DNA from: Streptomyces sp. NBC_00539
GTDB taxonomy: Bacteria; Actinomycetota; Actinomycetes; Streptomycetales; Streptomycetaceae
Direction: 5' to 3'
NCBI RefSeq assembly: GCF_036346105.1
Contig: NZ_CP107811.1
Span: 3,724,501-3,788,500 of the forward strand
Length of the DNA stretch: 64,000 nt
Part shown: one piece after another, positions 19,461 through 27,548 of the stretch
How positions within the stretch are numbered: the stretch's first letter is position 1
How the letters are laid out: the number at the start of each line of letters is the position of its first letter
The notes under the pieces: model-generated
The model's database searches: none
What the model was told of the DNA's origin: nothing
The model's input: the letters and a program-made list of their open reading frames with translations, nothing else
Position numbers and translations under genes: made by a program

Positions 19461-19493
19461 CCAAAAAAGATGCTTCCGGGTATTATTTTTTGG
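19461..19493 (+). promoter_or_regulatory. AT-rich inverted repeat overlapping the likely SARP promoter
   Basis: CCAAAAAA at 19461-19468 and TTTTTTGG at 19486-19493 form an eight-base inverted repeat with a 17-base spacer. The hexamer TATTAT at 19481-19486 looks like a -10 box and lies between the arms, so a bound regulator would block it. A run of eight G residues follows. The adjacent TetR-type receptor homologue is the obvious candidate ligand-responsive repressor. Confidence 0.5.
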
Positions 19494-19528
19494 GGGGGGC
19501 GTAGCCTCCTGGTCAGGGGGAGAAAACT

Positions 19529-20233
19529 GTGGACATTCAGGTGCTCGGCGTGCCGCGCGTCACCGAGAACGGCGTGCCCATCAAGGCAGCCACGCCCGAG
19601 GCGGGGCACTTACTGGCGGCGCTGGCCGTCTCTCCCGACCGGGTCGTCCCGGAGGCCGTCCTCGCGGACGAGCTCGCACACCGTACTTCGACCCGCTACC
19701 ACCACGCCGTCCTGCACGCCGCCGTGCGCCGCCTGCGCGAACGGCTGGCGGAGGCCCTGGGGGCCGGTTCGGTACGGACCCCCGAGACCGTGCTCTCCGC
19801 GAGGCCCGGCGGGTATGTTCTCGACACCGGCGGCGGCCGGTCCGACGTCCGGCAGTTCGAGCGCGAGGCCGGAGCCGGCTACCGGGCCATGGGCCGGGGC
19901 GACTTCGAGCAGGCCGCCCGCCGACTGCGCCGCGCCCTCGCCCTGTGGACCGGCCCCGCCCTGGACGGCATCGACGCCGGGCCCTGGCTCCGCTCCCGCA
20001 TCGCGGTGCTCGACGCCGACCGGTGCTCGGTGCTGGAGCAGTGGGTCGAAGCCGAACTCGCCCTGGGACGGCGCCGGGAACTGCGGCTGGAACTGGCCGG
20101 ACTGCGCGGCGCCGGCGGAGGGGAACGGGCCGCGAGCCCCTTCCTGGAAGGGGTCCGCCGCGCCGAGGAACGCCTCGATGCCCTCCGCCTCGCCCGCCCC
20201 CTCCTCGACGCGCCCGTGCCCTGCGGCGCTTGA
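19529..20233 (+). CDS. SARP-family regulator (small AfsR-like, BTAD domain), contains a TTA codon
   Basis: A 234-residue activator: an OmpR-type winged helix at residues about 5-95 (MDIQVLGVPRVTENG, HAAVRRLRERLAEALG, ARPGGYVLD) and a bacterial transcriptional activation domain (FEREAGAGYRAMGRGDFEQAARRLRRALALW). SARPs switch on secondary-metabolite clusters. Codon 28 (19610-19612) is TTA, which in Streptomyces needs the bldA tRNA, so expression is likely limited to late growth. The GTG follows GGGGGAG. No biosynthetic cluster adjoins it. Confidence 0.85.
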   Translation: MDIQVLGVPRVTENGVPIKAATPEAGHLLAALAVSPDRVVPEAVLADELAHRTSTRYHHAVLHAAVRRLRERLAEALGAGSVRTPETVLSARPGGYVLDTGGGRSDVRQFEREAGAGYRAMGRGDFEQAARRLRRALALWTGPALDGIDAGPWLRSRIAVLDADRCSVLEQWVEAELALGRRRELRLELAGLRGAGGGERAASPFLEGVRRAEERLDALRLARPLLDAPVPCGA

Positions 20234-20303
20234 CCCTCCGCCGCGCGGAACCTAGGTTCGGGATCCGGGCTGAAAACAGCAGGTCGGACGGGGGAAACGT
20301 CCT

Positions 20304-22256
20304 ATGGGGGACAGCGGGTCGCGGGACGGGGACGCCGACGGGGGCGTGCTCGCGGTACTGGAACTGCTCGCGGAAGAAGCGCCTCAGAGCGCTTACGAAG
20401 CCCTCCTGGACGAAGCCCGGCGCGGGGACGCGGACCCCGCCCGGCTCGCCGCACTCACCCACGCCGTGGCGCTGGCCCGCTCCGTCCGGGCGAGCGCGAG
20501 CCGCCGCAAGCAGCGCGAGGCCGCGCTGACCGCCCTCGTGGACACGGCGCACGACCTCACCTCCCCCTACGACATCGACGGCCTGCTGCGCCTGATCACC
20601 CGCCGGGCCCGGCGCCTCCTCGGCTTCGACATGGCGTGGCTGTCCCTGAGCCGTCCGGACGGGTCCGCGTACGTACGGACCTCCGAGGGCGAGACCACCG
20701 CCCTGAACATCGGCCTCGAACTGGGCACCGGCAACGGCCTGGGCAGCATCGCCCAGGAGCGCCGTTCCCCGGTCTGGACCGCCGACTACCTGAACGACGA
20801 CGCCCTCACGCACGAGCCCGGCATCGACGCCGTCGTCCGCGCCGAAGGACTGCACGCGATCATCGCCGTACCGCTGCGGCGCGGGGACTCCACTCTCGGC
20901 GCGCTCTACGGGGCCGACCGCCGCGTGCGCCGCTTCACCCCCGACGAGATCGGCCTGCTGCTCTCGCTCGCCGACCTGGCCGCCGTCGCCCTGGAGAAGG
21001 CCCGGCTGCTGGAACAGACCCGCGACGAGGTGACCGAGCTGGCCGCCTTCGGCACGCGCACCAACACCGCCCTCACCCGGGTCCGTTACCTGTGGGAGTG
21101 CCACGCCCGGCTGGCCGGGCTGGTCCTGGACGGAGCCGGGCTGCTGACCCTGGCCCGGGCCACCGCCGACGCGCTGGACGGAGTGCTCCAGGTCCGGGAC
21201 CCCGGCGGGCGGGTGCTGACCGTCACCGGTGAACTCCCCGAGCTGGACGAGGAGTCGGTGACCAAGGCGTCGCTCCAGGCGCTGACCGGGCGGCGCCCCG
21301 TCCGACTGCCGGGGGAGGTGTGGCTGGCGCCGGTGCTGGCGGGCGCCGAGGACCTCGGGGTGCTGCTGCTCAGCGCGTCCGCGCCGCTCGCGGAGGAGGA
21401 CGTACGGCTGCTGCGGCTGGCGGCGCAGTCGGTGGCCTCGCTGATGCTGATCCAGCGGGGTACGGCGGCCGCGGAAGGGCCCGTGCACGACGAACTGCTG
21501 GCCGATCTGCTGGATCGGCCCCACTCGTTCGACCTGCGCCTCTCGGAGCGCACCCGGCGGCTCGGCGTCGACCTCGACCGCCCGCACGTGGTGGTCGTGG
21601 CCCGGCCCGAGGGCGGCGAACTGGGCCGGGCGGTGGCCTGGGCGTCCTCGTACGCGTACCGCATGGGCGGTCTCAAGGGCGTCCGCCGAGGCTGCATCGT
21701 GCTGCTGCTGCCGGGTACGGACGCCTCGGACGCCGCGCACCGGGCCTCCGGGGAGCTGTCGCCGCTGCTGGGCCACGCGGTGTCGACGGGAGCCGCCGGA
21801 CCGGCCGAGGGGCCGGGGGAAGTGCCGCGCGTGTACGCGGAGGCGGTGCGTTGCCTGGACGCGCTGACCGCGCTCGACGGGGCGGGGGGTACGGCTTCGC
21901 TGCGCGAGCTGGGTTTCGTGGGGCTGCTGTTGTCCGCGGACCACGACGTGGAGGCCTACATCGCCTCGACGATCGGCCCGGTGCTGGAGTACGACGCGGA
22001 CCGGCTGACGGACCTGACGCGGACGCTGGACGCGTACTTCGCCTCGGGCGGCAGCCCCACGCACGCGGCGGAGGCGTTGCACGTCCACCCGAACACGGTC
22101 TCGCGGAGACTGGAGCGGATCACGGACCTGCTGGGCGAGGGCTGGCAGAAACCGGGGCGGGCCCTGGAGATCCAGATGGCGCTCCGGCTGCGCAAGACCC
22201 GCGCGGTCCTGCACGCCCGCCGCTTGACGGAACCCGTCCCGTCCCACTCCCCCTGA
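20304..22256 (+). CDS. GAF-domain PucR/CdaR-type transcriptional regulator
   Basis: A 650-residue protein. A GAF sensor domain occupies about residues 75-235 (DLTSPYDIDGLLRLITRRARRLLG to LSLADLAAVALEKA), a long middle region follows, and the C-terminus holds the PucR-type helix-turn-helix (YFASGGSPTHAAEALHVHPNTVSRRLERI). The ligand is unknown. It follows the SARP by 70 bases and may be co-transcribed with it, making a three-regulator block. Confidence 0.85.
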   Translation: MGDSGSRDGDADGGVLAVLELLAEEAPQSAYEALLDEARRGDADPARLAALTHAVALARSVRASASRRKQREAALTALVDTAHDLTSPYDIDGLLRLITRRARRLLGFDMAWLSLSRPDGSAYVRTSEGETTALNIGLELGTGNGLGSIAQERRSPVWTADYLNDDALTHEPGIDAVVRAEGLHAIIAVPLRRGDSTLGALYGADRRVRRFTPDEIGLLLSLADLAAVALEKARLLEQTRDEVTELAAFGTRTNTALTRVRYLWECHARLAGLVLDGAGLLTLARATADALDGVLQVRDPGGRVLTVTGELPELDEESVTKASLQALTGRRPVRLPGEVWLAPVLAGAEDLGVLLLSASAPLAEEDVRLLRLAAQSVASLMLIQRGTAAAEGPVHDELLADLLDRPHSFDLRLSERTRRLGVDLDRPHVVVVARPEGGELGRAVAWASSYAYRMGGLKGVRRGCIVLLLPGTDASDAAHRASGELSPLLGHAVSTGAAGPAEGPGEVPRVYAEAVRCLDALTALDGAGGTASLRELGFVGLLLSADHDVEAYIASTIGPVLEYDADRLTDLTRTLDAYFASGGSPTHAAEALHVHPNTVSRRLERITDLLGEGWQKPGRALEIQMALRLRKTRAVLHARRLTEPVPSHSP

Positions 22257-22331
22257 CACGGCGCCGGCAGGGGCGATCCCCCGGGACGGGCCCGGCCGCC
22301 CCACCAGGGGCGCGTCGTCGGCTCGGCCGGG

Positions 22332-23546
22332 TCAGCAGCCCGCCAGGGCGGGGCAGGGGCGGCGGTGCAGGCGGGCGCCCGGGTCGCCCGGGTCGAGGCC
22401 CGGTGAGGAGACCGGCAGGCGGCCGCCCAGCCACAGCCCCGCGTGCGCCACCGAAGCCAGCGTCACGTGCCGGTGCCACCCCGACAACGACCGCCCCGCG
22501 AAGTCCCGCAGCCCCACCCGGTCCATGCTCGCCCCGGCCGCCCGGGACACCGTCCCCGCCTCCTTCGTCAGCCGCACCAGCGCCCCCGGCGCGACCCGCG
22601 TCATGTCGGTCACCCACATCCGCCCCGGCAGCCGCCGCGCATCGGACCACTCCCCGAACAGCAGCATCTCCCGCCCCGCGAGCAACACCCGTACCGCCGC
22701 CACGAGCGAGCTGCGCCGCGCCCCGGCCCGCTCGGGGTCCGCCCACTCCACCGGCATCCGCATGCCCCGCACGTTCTGCAGGATGTCCCGCGCCGCCATG
22801 GGCAACGCCCCGTAACTCGGCAGACGCTGGTCCGCCACCCCCAGCCGCGCCCCCGGGCTGATGCGCGCCACCACCGGCACCCCGGCCTGCGCGAAGCGGG
22901 CCAGCGTGGCCCGGGTCGCGATGTCGGGGACGTCGAGCACGACCGGCCGTACGCCCGCCGCGGAACCCCGTGCGAGCTCGGCCGCCCCCGCGACCGCGCA
23001 GGCCTCGTAGGAGTCCGCGGACTCCACCGGCCCCGCGCCGCCGAGGAACAGCCGCCACTGCACCGGCGTCGCCGCACCGCCCGAGGTGAACCACGTGGCG
23101 AAGGCCTGCTGCCCCCGGAACATCTGCCCCTGGTGCGGGTCGAAACGGTTGCCGATGCCCACCGAGTGCTCCCCGCCGCGCGGGATCGCCATCGGCTGCA
23201 CCACCCACGCGCTCAGCGGCGCCGACCGGGCGAGGTACTGCGCCAGCGCGGTACGGATCGGCTGCCAGTCCCAGGTCGAGCCGGCGATGAAGTGGTGCAG
23301 CGCCTGCTCCTCGGCGGCCCCGCCGGAGCCGGTCTGCAGCGCCATGTTGCGGATCGACTTGCGCCCCTGCGCGGCGAGCAGGCCCCGTACGTACTGGCGT
23401 CCCCGCTCGCGCTGGTCGCGGCGCCGCAGTGGCGCGAACACCGCGGCGCACAGTTCCTCGACGACCTCTCCCATGGCGGCCTCCCCCCTCGCGGCCTCCC
23501 CCATGCGGTCGGGCCGGCCGGTCCCCATGCCGGTGCCGGTGTCCAC
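22332..23546 (-). CDS. IS701-like transposase-derived protein, DDE residues apparently lost
   Basis: A 404-residue intact frame related to IS701 transposases: RRRDQRERGRQYVRGLLAAQ, RKSIRNMA, STWDWQPIR, GEHSVGI, PVQWRLFL and GWHRHVTLASVAHA all fit that family. The catalytic positions do not: the usual VVDD motif reads VVQP (residues 115-118), the second Asp region (VADAGYG type) reads LDVPDIA, and the Glu-containing segment before GWxRHVTL has no aligned Glu. The GTG at 23546 follows GGAGGGGG. No terminal inverted repeats or target duplication were seen. It is probably a domesticated protein; function unknown. Confidence 0.75.
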   Translation of the reverse strand: MDTGTGMGTGRPDRMGEAARGEAAMGEVVEELCAAVFAPLRRRDQRERGRQYVRGLLAAQGRKSIRNMALQTGSGGAAEEQALHHFIAGSTWDWQPIRTALAQYLARSAPLSAWVVQPMAIPRGGEHSVGIGNRFDPHQGQMFRGQQAFATWFTSGGAATPVQWRLFLGGAGPVESADSYEACAVAGAAELARGSAAGVRPVVLDVPDIATRATLARFAQAGVPVVARISPGARLGVADQRLPSYGALPMAARDILQNVRGMRMPVEWADPERAGARRSSLVAAVRVLLAGREMLLFGEWSDARRLPGRMWVTDMTRVAPGALVRLTKEAGTVSRAAGASMDRVGLRDFAGRSLSGWHRHVTLASVAHAGLWLGGRLPVSSPGLDPGDPGARLHRRPCPALAGC

Positions 23547-23664
23547 GCGCTTCCCCCTCCGTCGACTACCCCCCTACCGTCCGCCCCAGGGCCTCCTCGC
23601 GGGGAGGTGCGCCGGCCACACCCCTGCCGCCCGCCGTGGTGGGGCGCCCACCACCGGCCCGCCA

Positions 23665-23710
23665 CCGGCTCACCTCCGGTCACCCCCCGGCTCACCTCCG
23701 GTCACCCCCC
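23665..23710. repeat. 22-bp tandem repeat, two copies
   Basis: CCGGCTCACCTCCGGTCACC plus CC occurs twice in tandem (23665-23686 and 23687-23708), with a partial third copy, in the gap between the transposase-like gene and the DUF3151 gene. Confidence 0.75.
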
Positions 23711-23760
23711 GGCCCGGCTCCGGGCGGCGTGGAGCGGGCCCGATACCCCAGACTGGGCGC

Positions 23761-24174
23761 ATGTCGATTCACCAGAACCTGCTCGGGGGCCCCGCCCCCA
23801 CCCACCTGCCCGACGAGCCCGGCCCGCGCGAGGCCCTCGCCGCCGGCACCCCGGCCGCCGAGGTGGCCGCCGCCCACCCGACGTCCTCGCTCGCCTGGGC
23901 CACCCTGGCCGACGAGGCGTTCGCCGCCGGCCGCACCATCGAGTCGTACGCGTACGCCCGTACGGGCTACCACCGCGGCCTGGACGCCCTGCGCCGCGCA
24001 GGCTGGAAGGGCCACGGCCCGGTGCCGTGGGAGCACGAGCCGAACCGCGGTTTCCTGCGTGCCCTGCACGCACTGGCGCGCGCCGCCGGGGCCATCGGTG
24101 AGAAGGACGAGTACGAGCGCTGCTCGACCTTCCTGCGGGACTCCTCCGCGACGGCTGCGGACACGCTCGCGTAA
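23761..24174 (+). CDS. DUF3151 family protein
   Basis: A 137-residue protein starting MSIHQNLLGGPAPTHLPDEP, with PTSSLAWATLADEAF, SYAYARTGYHRGLDALRRAGWKG and EHEPNRGFLRALHALARAA, which I recognise as the actinobacterial DUF3151 family. It is alpha-helical and probably cytoplasmic; function is unknown. The ATG at 23761 begins the conserved sequence. Confidence 0.8.
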   Translation: MSIHQNLLGGPAPTHLPDEPGPREALAAGTPAAEVAAAHPTSSLAWATLADEAFAAGRTIESYAYARTGYHRGLDALRRAGWKGHGPVPWEHEPNRGFLRALHALARAAGAIGEKDEYERCSTFLRDSSATAADTLA

Positions 24175-24216
24175 CGCCCTGGCCTGCAGGCCTAGAGGGG
24201 CCCCGGAACCTCTGTT

Positions 24217-24222
24217 TATGAT
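24217..24222 (+). promoter_or_regulatory. Possible -10 box of the kynurenine genes
   Basis: TATGAT in a locally AT-richer stretch (TCTGTTTATGATGCG) 81 bases before the tryptophan dioxygenase start; no clear -35 is visible. The palindrome GGCCTGCAGGCC lies upstream at 24181-24192. Confidence 0.35.
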
Positions 24223-24302
24223 GCGAACAGGGGACCGGGGCTCCACTTACCTCACCGGAAGGAGCGGACCGCTACCCGGAAGCAAGTGTCGAGGAGACAG
24301 AG

Positions 24303-25148
24303 ATGTCGCAAGCCCTTGATGCCTCCGGAGCCGGTTCGGACGCCCCGAACCTCGACTTCGCCGGCACCACCCCCTACGAGGACTACGTCCAGGCGGACGT
24401 CCTCACCCACCTCCAGCACCTCCGCTCGGACGACCCCGGCGAGATGGTCTTCCTGGTGACGACCCAGGTCATGGAGCTGTGGTTCACGGTGATCGTCCAC
24501 GAGTGGGAGACGGCCGCCAAGGCCCTGCGCGAGGACCGGATCCCGGTTGCGATGGACGCGCTGAAACGATCCCTCCGTGAGCTGGAGGCCCTCAACGCCT
24601 CCTGGCGCCCGCTGGCGCAGTTGACCCCCGCGCAGTTCAACTCGTACCGCTCCGCGCTCGGCGAGGGGTCCGGCTTCCAGTCGGCGATGTACCGCCGGAT
24701 GGAGTTCCTGCTCGGCGACAAGTCGGCGTCGATGCTGGTGCCCCACCGGGGCGCCCCGCGCGTCCACGCCGAGCTGGAGAAGGCCCTCCAGGAGCCGAGC
24801 CTCTACGACGAGGTGCTGCGGCTCCTCGCGCGCCGCGGCCTGCCGGTTCCCGCGTCCGTGCTGGACCGTGACCTGTCGCGGCGCTACGAGCCCTCGCCGC
24901 AGGTCGAGGCCGTCTGGACGGAGTTGTACGCCGACCCGGACGGGCAGCCGGACCTGCACCGGCTCGGCGAGGTGCTGACGGACGTGGCGGAGCTGGTGTG
25001 GCGCTGGCGCAACGACCACCTGGTGGCCACCCGCCGGGCGATGGGCGCGAAGACGGGCACGGGCGGCTCCGCGGGCGTGACCTGGCTGGAGAAGCGCGCG
25101 CAGAAGAACGTGTTCCCCGAGCTGTGGACGGCGCGCAGCCATGTCTGA
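24303..25148 (+). CDS. kynA: Tryptophan 2,3-dioxygenase
   Basis: A 281-residue heme dioxygenase of normal length. It contains LDFAGTTPYEDYVQADVLTHLQ, EMVFLVTTQVMELWFTVIVHEW, FNSYRSALGEGSGFQSAMYRRMEFLLGDK and WRNDHLVATRRAMGAKTGTGGSAG near the C-terminus. It opens the indole ring of tryptophan to N-formylkynurenine. Its last eight bases overlap the start of the kynureninase gene, so the two are coupled. Confidence 0.96.
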   Translation: MSQALDASGAGSDAPNLDFAGTTPYEDYVQADVLTHLQHLRSDDPGEMVFLVTTQVMELWFTVIVHEWETAAKALREDRIPVAMDALKRSLRELEALNASWRPLAQLTPAQFNSYRSALGEGSGFQSAMYRRMEFLLGDKSASMLVPHRGAPRVHAELEKALQEPSLYDEVLRLLARRGLPVPASVLDRDLSRRYEPSPQVEAVWTELYADPDGQPDLHRLGEVLTDVAELVWRWRNDHLVATRRAMGAKTGTGGSAGVTWLEKRAQKNVFPELWTARSHV

Positions 25149-26394
25149 GCCGACGCCCACCATGACCGACCCGTCCGTCACCGACCCGTCCGTCGTCCGG
25201 CCGTCCGCCGGTGGACTCGCGCAGCGCGCCGCCGCGCTGGACGCCGCCGACGAACTCGGCAAGCTCCGCGAGCGCTTCACCCTCCCCGAGGGCGTCGTCT
25301 ACCTCGACGGCAACTCCCTGGGAGCCCTCCCCTCCGGCGTCGCCGCCACCACCGCCGATGTGGTGGGCCGCCAGTGGGGCGAGCTCCTCATCCGCTCGTG
25401 GGACGAGTCCGGGTGGTGGACCGCCCCCGAGCGCATCGGGGACAAGATCGCCCCCCTGATCGGCGCGGCACCCGGCCAGGTGACGGTCGGCGACTCCACC
25501 AGCGTCAACCTCTTCAAGGTCCTGGTCGGTGCGGCCCGCCTCGCGGACCCCTCCCGGACCCGGCTGCTGGTCGACGCCTCCACCTTCCCCACCGACGGTT
25601 ACATCGCCGCGTCGGCCGCCCGGATGACCGGCCTGACGGTCGAGCCGGTCGACCCCGCGGGAGCCGCGGCGGCGATGGGCGCGGACACCGCCGTCGTCCT
25701 GCTCAACCACGTCGACTACCGCACCGGGCGTCTGCACGACCTGCCGGCCCTCACCGGTGCGGCCCGCGCCGCCGGCGCCGTCATGGTCTGGGACCTGTGC
25801 CACTCCGCCGGGGCGCTGCCCGTGGGCCTGGACGAGAACGGGGTCGACCTCGCGGTGGGCTGTACGTACAAGTACCTCAACGGCGGACCCGGTTCGCCCG
25901 CGTACCTGTACATCGCCGAACGCCACCAGGCCGCCTTCGACTCGCCGCTCCCCGGCTGGAACGGGCACGCGGACCCGTTCGCGATGACCACGGAGTACGT
26001 CCCGGCGGCGGGCGCGGCGCGCGCCCGGGTGGGGACCCCGGACATCCTGTCGATGCTGGCGCTGGAGTCGGCACTCGACGCCTGGGACGGGGTCGCGATC
26101 GAGTCCGTGCGGGCCAAGTCCCTCGCGTTGACGGACTTCTTCCTGGAGTGCGTCGCCGCGTACGTCCCGGCGGGCTCCGTGGAACCGGTGACCCCCGAGG
26201 AGCACGCCCGCCGCGGCAGTCAGGTCTCGCTGCGGACCGCGAACGCCCGCGAGGTCATGACCGAACTCATCGCGCGGGGCGTGATCGGGGACTTCCGGGC
26301 GCCCGACGTCCTGCGCTTCGGGTTCACCCCGCTCTACGTCGGATTCGCCGACGTGGAGCGCGCGGCCCGGACGCTGGGTCACATCTTCGGGTGA
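25141..26394 (+). CDS. kynU: Kynureninase
   Basis: A 417-residue PLP enzyme. YLDGNSLGALP near the N-terminus, WDLCHSAGALPVGLDENGVDLAVG and CTYKYLNGGPGSPAYLY, with the PLP lysine at Lys244, identify kynureninase. It cleaves kynurenine to anthranilate and alanine (or the 3-hydroxy form to 3-hydroxyanthranilate). It is translated with the dioxygenase gene, and a probable formamidase follows. Confidence 0.95.
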   Translation: MSEPTPTMTDPSVTDPSVVRPSAGGLAQRAAALDAADELGKLRERFTLPEGVVYLDGNSLGALPSGVAATTADVVGRQWGELLIRSWDESGWWTAPERIGDKIAPLIGAAPGQVTVGDSTSVNLFKVLVGAARLADPSRTRLLVDASTFPTDGYIAASAARMTGLTVEPVDPAGAAAAMGADTAVVLLNHVDYRTGRLHDLPALTGAARAAGAVMVWDLCHSAGALPVGLDENGVDLAVGCTYKYLNGGPGSPAYLYIAERHQAAFDSPLPGWNGHADPFAMTTEYVPAAGAARARVGTPDILSMLALESALDAWDGVAIESVRAKSLALTDFFLECVAAYVPAGSVEPVTPEEHARRGSQVSLRTANAREVMTELIARGVIGDFRAPDVLRFGFTPLYVGFADVERAARTLGHIFG

Positions 26395-26434
26395 TGTAGC
26401 GGAGAAACGTCACATCGCGAGGCGCATCACTGGG

Positions 26435-26458
26435 CGGGCGGAGCTTCGGCTCCGCCCG
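26435..26458 (+). terminator. Terminator with UUCG tetraloop
   Basis: CGGGCGGAGC-TTCG-GCTCCGCCCG: ten-bp perfect stem with a stable UUCG tetraloop, 40 bases after kynU. It separates kynU from the formamidase gene, which may have its own promoter. Confidence 0.8.
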
Positions 26459-26604
26459 CGTCCACATTGCCTCGGGCCGCCGCCTGACGGCGTGTTCAGG
26501 CCTGATACGGTCCCGCTCTGCCGGAGCACCGGAACACGTGTCCCTGCCGTAACTCCTGCTGCAGTGTTCTCCCTTGCCCCATGCGTTACCGAGAGGTTGA
26601 GCCG

Positions 26605-27477
26605 ATGACGGACCCCGCAGTCGAACGGGACGCCGCCGAGTCCGCTTCGGCCTTCTCCCATCCGCCGGTCGAGCCCGACGTGAGCTCCGCGTACGGTGAA
26701 CACCCGGACCAGGTGGTCGACTTCTACGCCCCGCGCGGCGGCGCCCCGGGCCCGGCGCCGCTGGTCGTGGTCCTGCACGGCGGCGCCTGGCGGGCCCCGT
26801 ACGACCGCGGCCACGTCACCCCCTTGGCGGACTTCCTGGCCCGGCGGGGCTTCGCCGTCGCCAACGTCGAGTACCGGCGCGGGAGTTCGCTGCCGCATCA
26901 GGGGGGCGGCCCCATCGCGGGACGCTGGCCCGAGACCTTCGACGACGTCGCCGCCGCCATGGACGCGCTGCCCAGGCTCGCCGCCGAGGCGCTGCCGCAG
27001 GCCGACGTGCGCCGGATCGTGGTGACGGGTCACTCTGCCGGGGGCCACCTCGCCCTGTGGGCCGCCGCCCGTCACGTGCTGCCGGAGGGGAGTCCCTGGC
27101 GGCTGCCGGCCCCGCCGCTGCTGCGCGGGGTGGTGGCGTTGGCCCCGATCGCGGACTTCGCGGTCGCGGAGGAACTGGGTGTCTGCGGCGGGGCGTCGGC
27201 GCAGCTGCTGGGCGGGGAACGGTACTGGGACGAGCGGCTGCCGTACGCGGACCCGGCCGCGCTCCTCCCGACGGGCATCGCGACGGCCGTGGTGCAGGGC
27301 CGGGACGACATCGTGGTCCCCGAACAGGTGGCGGAGGCGTACGTCGCGGCGGCCGCCAAGGCGGGCGAGCTGGTCGGCCTGACCCTCCTGGACGGCGTCG
27401 GCCACTTCCCGCTCATCGACCCGGCCGCCGACGCCTGCGCGGTGGTCGCCGAGGAGATCTCGCAGCTCGCCTGGTGA
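26605..27477 (+). CDS. Alpha/beta hydrolase, probable N-formylkynurenine formamidase
   Basis: About 290 residues. It has the oxyanion motif LHGGAWRAPYDRG and the nucleophile elbow VVTGHSAGGHLALW (Ser144); the acid is likely in GRDDIVVPEQ and the His in GVGHFPLIDP. HGGAW with GHSAGG is characteristic of the esterase-like kynurenine formamidases. It would supply the step between the adjacent dioxygenase and kynureninase; that assignment rests partly on context. I chose the ATG at 26605 because GAGAGG lies eight bases before it; the ATG at 26581 is also in frame. Confidence 0.75.
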   Translation: MTDPAVERDAAESASAFSHPPVEPDVSSAYGEHPDQVVDFYAPRGGAPGPAPLVVVLHGGAWRAPYDRGHVTPLADFLARRGFAVANVEYRRGSSLPHQGGGPIAGRWPETFDDVAAAMDALPRLAAEALPQADVRRIVVTGHSAGGHLALWAAARHVLPEGSPWRLPAPPLLRGVVALAPIADFAVAEELGVCGGASAQLLGGERYWDERLPYADPAALLPTGIATAVVQGRDDIVVPEQVAEAYVAAAAKAGELVGLTLLDGVGHFPLIDPAADACAVVAEEISQLAW

Positions 27478-27548
27478 TCAGCGGTCAGGGGTCAGGTTGG
27501 ACAAAAGCGGCCCAAGGGGACTGGTTCTGGCCTTGTTGATCATTCAAC

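Noticed and set aside
22332-23546. Active insertion sequence
   Set aside because: No terminal inverted repeats or target duplication were seen, and the catalytic residues appear missing.
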